This document shows positions 57,530 through 64,000 of a stretch of 64,000 nt of DNA, in pieces (within the stretch, counting starts at the first letter, position 1; each line of letters starts with the position of its first letter). The stretch is from NCBI RefSeq assembly GCF_026151205.1, contig NC_087081.1, positions 7,065,246-7,129,245 on the forward strand. The letters are read 5' to 3'. Source of the stretch: Bolinopsis microptera (lineage: Eukaryota > Ctenophora > Tentaculata > Lobata > Bolinopsidae). A model generated the notes under the pieces. It saw nothing but the letters and a program-made list of their open reading frames with translations. It was not told the DNA's origin and made no database searches. A program made the translations under genes and the position numbers.

Positions 57530-58656
57530 GGCGCCTGATTGTTAGGTCTATACGCTCTGTTCCCACTCTGTTGGCCATAACCACTCTGATATAAAGACCC
57601 CCCGTCTTGATATCTATCTCTATTACCAGCAAATCTGCTCGGACAGTTTCTCTGAAAATGCCCTCTATCGCCACACTCCCAACAACCTTCTAACTGAGGG
57701 CGAACGTTACGTGATCTCCGATTATTCGAATTACCCACGTAATTTCGAGCTGGCTGATAACGTGGCTGAACAGGCGTGTTTCTACGATCATCATTTCTCA
57801 TGCCACCCCTAAAACTATTGCTAACTAGATTAGGAGTCCATGAACGGCCAGTGCGCTGGTTAACTTCCGACTGGGAAGGAGGACATTAAGGATGATAACT
57901 CTCCTGGCTTGTGCTCGTCATCAAGTTGTCACGTGTTTGCCCAGGTGCTGGAACCCTAGCTCTCTGGCCATCTAATCCAGAATTATTAACAGCGAAGATC
58001 GTATCCTGGGCCTGAGTGAAACTCCCTGGTTCCCCACTAACAGCTAACGTAATACGCTCAGTATGAATTGCAAGTTTAACTGCTTCTCTATAGGAATGCA
58101 ACTGGGACTCATAAAGCTTAGTCCTTACAGCTACGTCACGAGCTCCTACAACAAGAACATGCAAACAACTCTCGTCCTTCTTGGCCTCGCAGTCATACCC
58201 AGCCTTCAAAGCAAGCTCCTCAATGCGTGCAATGAACTGCTGTAGGTTCTCACTAGCTAACTGACGCAATGACATGAGCTCAGTTCTAAAGGCCCAAGAT
58301 TGAGTAGAAGGAAACATCTCCTCTGAGTATCGCTTAATGAGAAGATCGATATTACATTTCTCGTCCGGCCTGAGAGAGACCTTCTGCAGTGTTTCCCAGG
58401 TGGATTCACAACGAATGTACGAAAACATGTACGTACTAACATCCGAACCACCACTATGCCCACATAGAATCAAATGCTCCTTGAATCGCCTGGCAAATCT
58501 GATGAAATTAGATCCAGTTTCAAAGTAATTAGGCTTGGGAGGCCTGGCACCCGTCAGATGCGGACTAGATACTGAGCTATTCAACGGAGTTATCACACTG
58601 CTATCAAAATCATCCTCGGTGTTCACCTTTCTAAACTCTACCTGCTCGGACTTCAA
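57517..58656 (-). pseudogene. gag: capsid region and zinc knuckle, with one nonsense codon
   Basis: One frame covers a capsid-like stretch (FETGSNFIRFARRFKEHLIL, then LIKRYSEEMFPSTQSWAFRTE and LRQLASENLQQFIARIEELA, the usual gag core of Ty3-type elements). After an in-frame TAA at 57,886-57,888 it continues into an Arg/Asn-rich region with one CCHC knuckle (CWECGDRGHFQRNC) for RNA binding. The first 5' codons lie in another frame (58,631-58,951), so a frameshift is present near 58,640. The product would assemble virus-like particles in the cytoplasm if intact. Confidence 0.8.
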
Positions 58657-58951
58657 TAACAGGATTCATAACGTGTACGTTCTCTTGAAATCTACTGCTA
58701 GAACTAGCTGGAGGGGCGTTAGTAACTGTGCTAACAGGTTTAGGCCGTGCATTATCAATCTTATCCTGCAGGCCTTCTAAAGCTGAACGTAAGTCCTTCA
58801 ACTTATCTTCTAATTCGGAAATGCTATTGCTATCTGCATCAGAATCTAAACCATCTATCTCCTTCATTATTTCATCTATGCTAGACCGAATCTTACCCCT
58901 TTCTAAAATCAACGTCGCCCACTCCATTTCAGCTGCAATACTATCACACAT
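58631..58951 (-). CDS. gag N-terminal part
   Basis: Starts with ATG at 58,951 and encodes a predicted coiled coil (ILERGKIRSSIDEIMKEIDG, then LEDKLKDLRSALEGLQDKID). It continues for about 106 residues before a stop, where the capsid frame has already opened. An N-terminal coiled coil followed by capsid is a normal gag layout. Either a frameshift mutation has split one ORF or this is a separate short ORF. Confidence 0.65.
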   Translation of the reverse strand: MCDSIAAEMEWATLILERGKIRSSIDEIMKEIDGLDSDADSNSISELEDKLKDLRSALEGLQDKIDNARPKPVSTVTNAPPASSSSRFQENVHVMNPVIEVRAGRV

Positions 58952-59430
58952 GCTAAAAAGTGAATCTAAATGTAAAAATACACTTACAAATAGAGTAGAT
59001 AAGTACTGGAACAGGCGTACTCTTCACGTTGCTGGAAAATCTTCTAGTCAAGACTTTACTGTGCTTTACTGGAACTGTAACTTCTACGTCTATCACTCCT
59101 GAGTAGATGTACGGAAAGTAAGGTTGCTAAACTTACGCAAATCCCACTAACAATCTAGGTAATAACGTACTGAAGTCTACAAGCGGCTGTAAACTAGGTG
59201 CTCGTCAAAACGATCGCACTCAACTGGAATATACAGGTACCACAAAATGGGTAGCTACACTTACCAAATCTAGTAGGAAGTACTGAAAGATCTCGAACAA
59301 TCTCCACGTAATTCTTCTGGACTTCGACGTATACCGAACTTAGCTTATCAAATGAGAAACGTTAGGATCTTAAACGAAACTATACTGAATATAGGTGATA
59401 CTAGAAGGATCACGAGCAAAAATAGCAACA

Positions 59431-59446
59431 CTAAAAGTGGCCTCCA
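59431..59446 (-). promoter_or_regulatory. Primer-binding site
   Basis: Two bases after the 5' LTR end the minus strand reads TGGAGGCCACTTTTAG. TGG at this place complements the CCA end of a tRNA primer. The particular tRNA was not identified. The stretch 58,952-59,430 between this site and gag is 5' leader without an ORF. Confidence 0.65.
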
Positions 59447-59448
59447 GA

Positions 59449-60136
59449 TATAGAAAACCGAGTTCTCTTGGTATTTAGTGTATGCTAGTCAAGCTCTAGT
59501 CACGAAGCACGAACGGCAGGGCGTACCGTAAGGTAGAAATGAAACGAGTATATTAAAATGGATAATTAATTAAAAGGAAAAGTAATACAAAGTGAACGTC
59601 AACAGATAAAAACTTCCAAGTGTCCGCTCAAATCGATTAACGTGATTATAGATCACACGACGTGTCTAATCACAGCTGGTAGTGCTCAGTAAGACTGGCT
59701 ACCGTTAATTCGAATCCCTTAAAGTGATTAAGGGGCAACTAAGAAGTGAGTTCTCCACATCCGGCTCTCCGGGTATACTCTCAAAACTTCGTCACGCCTC
59801 ACTGCGTGACGGCACAACGCATCTGCTTGTACCACGTGACACGCCGTCTCGCCAATGAGCACTCCACTAGCAGTCACGCTGTGGTCGCGAGGACCAACCA
59901 CAGGCCTGGCTGTAAGTCAGGTGCAAAGGGAGCGGACGGCTCGTTTCAGACAGTTAGTCTGACAGTAGTTCTGCCAGCCAACCGACTAACACTCAAATTG
60001 TGTAACTCCCAAATACGAACATATAAAAACATTGGTTATTATGTACCCGGAAATACATACTAAATTCCACGTCCCTTAAACGTTATACTAAAACTAAGAT
60101 ATTCTAAAAGATATCTCTAAATACCATATTACAACA
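59449..60136 (-). repeat. 5' LTR of the Ty3-type element
   Basis: 688 bp, equal in length to the 3' LTR and differing at about six positions by eye (for example CCGCTC for TCGCTC near 59,624). ATTG follows its outer end at 60,137-60,140. Confidence 0.9.
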
Positions 60137-60140
60137 ATTG

Positions 60141-60548
60141 TATACCACTTCGCGCGCAAGAAGAGGGCTACCGGACAACTAAACCCAATTTGGACTTTTC
60201 CTAGACAGGGTAGCTTGGGAAAATAATTGTAAACCCAATCACTCTACCTAATTAACTTTGAAACAACAACTGAACCCAATCGTCACTAGAAATAACTAAC
60301 AAATAAACAGGTTTCCAAATACCGCTCTAGTTTAGCTACTGCCTGGTTTCTAGTGCTACCACAATGATGGAGAAATGGTTCCACAACTCAGTCGGATACT
60401 TGGGGGTGGATCTAGGACTAAGGACCAGTCAAGTTAGCCAAACCAAGATAACTACGTTCAAAGTAGGTACTAGGTATACAAGTACAACTACAACGTGAAC
60501 TATCAATCATGAACATAAAAGCCTAGCCTATCGCCTAAGGTCCCCAAA
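60141..60548. other. Spacer, no gene seen
   Basis: Non-coding flank between the Ty3-type element and the satellite array. Confidence 0.4.
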
Positions 60549-61682
60549 CCTTGTAAATCTTGTAAATCTTGTAAATCTTGTAAATCTTGTAAATCTTGTA
60601 AATCTTGTAAATCTTGTAAATCTTGTAAATCTTGTAAATCTTGTAAATCTTGTAAATCTTGTAAATCTTGTAAATCTTGTAAATCTTGTAAATCTTGTAA
60701 ATCTTGTAAATCTTGTAAATCTTGTAAATCTTGTAAATCTTGTAAATCTTGTAAATCTTGTAAATCTTGTAAATCTTGTAAATCTTGTAAATCTTGTAAA
60801 TCTTGTAAATCTTGTAAACCTTGTAAACCTTGTAAATCTTGTAAACCTTGTAAATCTTGTAAACCTTGTAAACCTTGTAAACCTTGTAAATCTTGTAAAC
60901 CTTGTAAATCTTGTAAATCTTGTAAATCTTGTAAATCTTGTAAATCTTGTAAATCTTGTAAATCTTGTAAATCTTGTAAATCTTGTAAATCTTGTAAATC
61001 TTGTAAATCTTGTAAATCTTGTAAATCTTGTAAATCTTGTAAATCTTGTAAATCTTGTAAATCTTGTAAATCTTGTAAATCTTGTAAATCTTGTAAATCT
61101 TGTAAATCTTGTAAATCTTGTAAATCTTGTAAATCTTGTAAAATCTTGTAAACCTTGTAAATCTTGTAAACCTTGTAAATCTTGTAAACCTTGTAAATCT
61201 TGTAAACCTTGTAAATCTTGTAAATCTTGTAAATCTTTTAAATCTTGTAAATCTTGTAAATCTTGTAAATCTTGTAAATCTTGTAAATCTTGTAAATCTT
61301 GTAAATCTTGTAAATCTTGTAAATCTTGTAAATCTTGTAAATCTTGTAAATCTTGTAAATCTTGTAAATCTTGTAAATCTTGTAAATCTTGTAAATCTTG
61401 TAAATCTTGTAAATCTTGTAAATCTTGTAAAACTTGTAAAACTTGTAAAACTTGTAAATCTTGTAAATCTTGTAAATCTTGTAAAACTTGTAAAACTTGT
61501 AAAACTTGTAAATCTTGTAAATCTTGTAAATCTTGTAAATCTTGTACATTGTAAATCTTGTAAATCTTGTAAATCTTGTAAATCTTGTAAATCTTGTAAA
61601 TCGTGTAAATCTTGTAAATCTTGTAAATCTTGTAAATCTTGTAAATTTTGTAAATCTTGTAAATTTTGTAAATCTTGTAAAA
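60549..61682. repeat. 9-bp satellite array (CTTGTAAAT)n
   Basis: About 125 tandem units. Most are CTTGTAAAT. Variants CTTGTAAAC alternate with the main unit at 60,820-60,905 and 61,148-61,210; CTTGTAAAA occurs in two runs of three at 61,430-61,510. All frames without a stop stay open because 9 is a multiple of three. This gives long artefactual proteins of FTR, LQD or IYK repeats. Confidence 0.95.
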
Positions 61683-61746
61683 TATTTGCGCGGCGTGTCG
61701 AAGCGGCGAAGTCATCCAAACGGCGCGCTATCGCGCGCGCGCCTAT

Positions 61747-61806
61747 AGCAGCAGTGAGCAGCAGTGAGCAGCAGTGAGCAGCAGTAAGCAGCAGTGAGCA
61801 GCAGTT
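61747..61806. repeat. 10-bp tandem repeat
   Basis: Six copies of AGCAGCAGTG with one A-for-G variant, directly after a GC-rich GCGCGCTATCGCGCGCGCGC palindrome (61,722-61,742). Confidence 0.85.
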
Positions 61807-62284
61807 TCTTTGCACTATAGTCCTCCTGTGAGCAGTTTAGTCCTACCATGTGTACAGTGTAAAATCAATTGCACAGAAAATGTTCCACTTTGCATTTGAA
61901 CTGTTTGATAAATGATAAAATAAAAAGAAACTTTCAGTAAATAATTGCAGTCAAATAATGGTTAACTTTGGTTTCAAAAGATTCAAAGAAAACGTTTATG
62001 AAATCAATTTGAAAATAATAGTGAACAGTGAAGAAAAGAATAATATTCGCATAGCGTTTGGTTTCAATTATCGCATCGTCGATTCGATTTTTTCATGATC
62101 ATGCGTATGACGATTGTAGGTTTATAACCTACCAAGACGCGCACCGAGTTGGACTCGTTGTCGGTCCTAATATAATTTGAAACAAATATTTTACGAGTAT
62201 CAGCCGTTAAGTATGACGAGTGCGCGGCGTAAAAACGCGATCCTGTCGATGAACACTAACAGGGGCTACATCACGTCTTCAACC
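61807..62284. other. Spacer, no gene seen
   Basis: AT-rich; no feature recognised. Confidence 0.4.
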
Positions 62285-62445
62285 CAGGGGGGGCAAGGGG
62301 GCGAAGCCCCCTGCGGGGTCCAGGGGCGGAGCCCCCGGTGGGGTCAAGGGGCCCCAATAGCAGGGGTCTGGGGGCGCAGCCCCCAGTGGGGTCAAGGGGC
62401 GGAGCCCCTTGTCGGGGGGATAGGGGGGCGAAGCCCCCCGGCAAT
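62285..62445. repeat. Array of GGGGGCGAAGCCCCC-type hairpins
   Basis: Five GC hairpins in about 155 bp: GGGGCGAAGCCCC, GGGGCGGAGCCCC, GGGGGCGCAGCCCCC, AGGGGCGGAGCCCCT and GGGGGGCGAAGCCCCCC. They are spaced by GTGGGGTCAAGGGG-like linkers. The stems keep pairing while loops vary. Frames are artefacts. Confidence 0.9.
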
Positions 62446-62562
62446 TTTTTAAGGAAATTAGACAATTTTGACGCATTTTCCAGTACTTGAGGGACACGAG
62501 TTTACGTTAGCAGCAACTAAAAGAAAAAGCAAATTAATGTTTTCACACTTAAACATGCCCGG

Positions 62563-62597
62563 CCAATCAGTGTCAGGATGACCCTGACACTGATTGG
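62563..62597. repeat. 15-bp perfect hairpin
   Basis: CCAATCAGTGTCAGG (62,563-62,577) pairs with CCTGACACTGATTGG (62,583-62,597) around ATGAC. Nearby are a CCCT-rich tract (about 62,667-62,695), a G run at about 62,767 and a GGGGGGGCAGCTGCCCCCC palindrome near 62,905. Confidence 0.85.
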
Positions 62598-62599
62598 AA

Positions 62600-63643
62600 T
62601 CTTTTGTTTGTGTAACGGTAAAATAGGCAGCGCGAGATCAACTTAACACGCAACCATGCTGTGCTCCCACTCTCCCTCCCTCCCTCCCTCTCTCTTCAAC
62701 CCCCTGGACGGAATTCATCCATCGTTCGTGGTAACTGGCATGGTATTTAAAAATAACACAATGTAGGGGGGGGGGCTACAGTGCAGTGGGGCTACAGAGC
62801 AGTGGGTGCGAAAACAAAACTGTATACCATAGCCGTCTGGTTTAATGTTATGTTGAAGAATAAATTTTCATGTTTTTGTAAACTTGTCCCCCAAATCCCA
62901 GGGGGGGCAGCTGCCCCCCTGCCCCCCCGGTGATGTAGCCCATGACTAAGCTAACATTGCTACATGGTGGTTACAAATTATTTACATCTTGACTTAAACA
63001 TTGATATTGGATATACAATTTTTTACAATCAGAGAAAAAAATCTGTACTCGCGCTTATTACACTGACTAATATAAACTTAATAGTTATATTTTACATATA
63101 TGGGTCTACTGCAAACCATTATTTGTGATTTATATTATGAAAGTTTTATTTTTGTTATGCATTATGACTCGGTTCAAAAGAAAGAGTTAAATTATTCATG
63201 CTGACCTACAAATATTAATTGGCAATTTTACTGACAGTAAAATTAAAGTGTCATTGAAGATTTACAGTGATTAGAAATCTCGGAAAGTATTTTTGGTTAT
63301 TTAGATTTAACTCATCTAAATGTAAAGTAATGTGTATTGATTTAAATTAGGTAATTATCTTTGGAAAGCTTTTAGTCCTGAGAGGATTACATTTTATTGG
63401 GGCATCAAACCTTGTAGCTGGACAATGCCTATTGCTGATATTATATGTATGTTGTTTAAAATATTTTTATTTCTATGCTCTTTTATTGGAATGCCCTACC
63501 GTACCAGTAAATGTGAAGAACCCTTCTATAAGGATACAAGGATACAAGGATAAACTTTTTTTTTCTTTTTTTTAAAGGATATATTTAAAAGTTAATTTTA
63601 TTACAAGAGATTAGAAGGAAAATTTATTCTGAACATCATCTAG
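62600..63643. other. Low-complexity and AT-rich sequence, no gene seen
   Basis: Homopolymer and simple-sequence tracts, then AT-rich DNA. ACAAGGATA is repeated near 63,535-63,555. No gene is recognised before the LINE. Confidence 0.45.
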
Positions 63644-64000
63644 AAATTTGTTATTTTCTTGAACAACAATATCACAATATCACATCTGCTCTGGGCTGAC
63701 GATCTTGTCCTACTTGCCCTAAGTCCCAAGGCCTTGCAAGACAATATCAACATCCTATTCGACTTCTGTAACTCTATGGGCCTTGAATTAAACATTAAAA
63801 AAACTAAGATTCTCATATTCTGCCCTCCTAAAAGAAAACAATCCTATGAAAAATTCTTTTTGGGAGGCCAGCCCATCCAACACACCGAAAAATACTGCTA
63901 TCTTGGCATAATGTTCCACAGAAATGGATCTTTTACAGCAGCAAATACTGAGCTGAGGGCCAAGGCTCTCCGTGCTCTCTATGGCCTTGAAGGCAATTTC
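63644..64000 (+). mobile_element. LINE reverse transcriptase, continuing past the window
   Basis: The frame has no stop from 63,644 to the edge. It reads ITISHLLWADDLVLLALSPK (catalytic ADD), MGLELNIKKTKILIF and YCYLGIMFHRNGSF. It aligns with the LINE fragment at 3.4-5.3 kb on the other strand (NITVSHLLWADDLILLSL, YCYLGFELHQSGQ), so they belong to one family but differ at many residues. A TAG at 63,641 closes the frame upstream, so the copy is truncated or frameshifted there. Confidence 0.8.

Larger units (their letters stand above)
44865..60136 (-). mobile_element. Ty3/gypsy-type LTR retrotransposon, interrupted by another LTR element
   Basis: Two 688-bp LTRs (59,449-60,136 at the 5' end, 44,865-45,552 at the 3' end) bound gag, pol and a GPY/F integrase tail, all on the minus strand. 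ATTG (plus strand) flanks both outer edges, probably the target duplication; it may extend to TATA because of chance identity. Removing the 6,665-bp insertion and one target copy leaves about 8.6 kb, a normal length. By eye the LTRs differ at about six positions, so the insertion is recent. gag is damaged and integrase is split, so the copy is not autonomous now. Confidence 0.9.

Noticed and set aside
60528-61815. ORFs of 395 and 426 codons made of FTR, LQD and IYK repeats
   Set aside because: They arise from the 9-bp satellite, which leaves several frames open; both ends lie in non-coding DNA.
62177-62497. Glycine/proline-rich ORFs
   Set aside because: They come from the GGGGCGAAGCCCC hairpin array.
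1-64000. CRISPR array
   Set aside because: All regular repeats are contiguous tandem arrays without unique spacers, and the genome is eukaryotic.

Overview
The window is metazoan nuclear DNA, most likely from an invertebrate. Host-like genes carry spliceosomal introns with GT...AG borders. The recognisable families are animal ones: galactose-3-O-sulfotransferase, a kringle domain and an organic-anion-transporter exon. The rest is AT-rich, repeat-dense sequence made of LINEs, LTR elements, DNA-transposon remnants and satellites. I see no bacterial operon, CRISPR array or plasmid feature. The species cannot be fixed from the sequence alone.

Layout. 0-6 kb: a minisatellite, a tRNA-derived SINE on the minus strand and a 5'-truncated LINE on the minus strand. 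6.6-10.7 kb: a long LINE with one 1,224-codon ORF (PHD-like zinc finger, endonuclease, reverse transcriptase). 12.7-14.6 kb: scraps of host-like coding sequence, namely two phase-compatible minus-strand exons of an unknown gene, a half kringle followed by frame-broken sequence, and two short acidic ORFs. 14.7-15.6 kb: an RTE-type LINE tail inserted into a dispersed repeat. 15.6-21.6 kb: GC-rich hairpin blocks, a 63-bp minisatellite, an isolated transporter exon, a 196-bp foldback and an 857-bp TA-flanked MITE. 21.6-23.65 kb: a dead relative of the 6.6-kb LINE. 23.9-28.8 kb: a DNA cloverleaf, then a pair of matching inverted termini 4.64 kb apart that enclose hAT and MULE scraps and a large inverted repeat.

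28.8-44.8 kb is a tandem segmental duplication. Each copy contains an intact four-exon sulfotransferase gene (predicted 453 and 454 residues, about 10 kb apart). Insertions differ between the copies, so each copy serves as the empty site for insertions in the other: a 2.7-kb composite in copy 1, and a 76-bp MITE and about 1.4 kb of intronic sequence in copy 2.

44.9-60.1 kb is one Ty3/gypsy-type LTR element on the minus strand, with 688-bp LTRs, gag, a -1 frameshift signal, protease-RT-RNase H-integrase and a GPY/F tail. Its integrase is split by a 6,665-bp LTR element that has 1.85-kb LTRs, a 5-bp target duplication and no recognisable coding capacity. 60.5-62.6 kb holds a 1.1-kb array of a 9-bp repeat and GC-rich hairpins. 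The window ends inside another LINE reverse transcriptase.

The best candidates for something undescribed are: (i) the large non-coding LTR element at 47,273-53,937; (ii) the three-hairpin DNA cloverleaf at 23,908-24,048 and its relative at 15.7 kb; (iii) the slippery site plus stem-loop joining gag to pol; and (iv) the duplicated sulfotransferase locus with its duplicated 3' coding tail.
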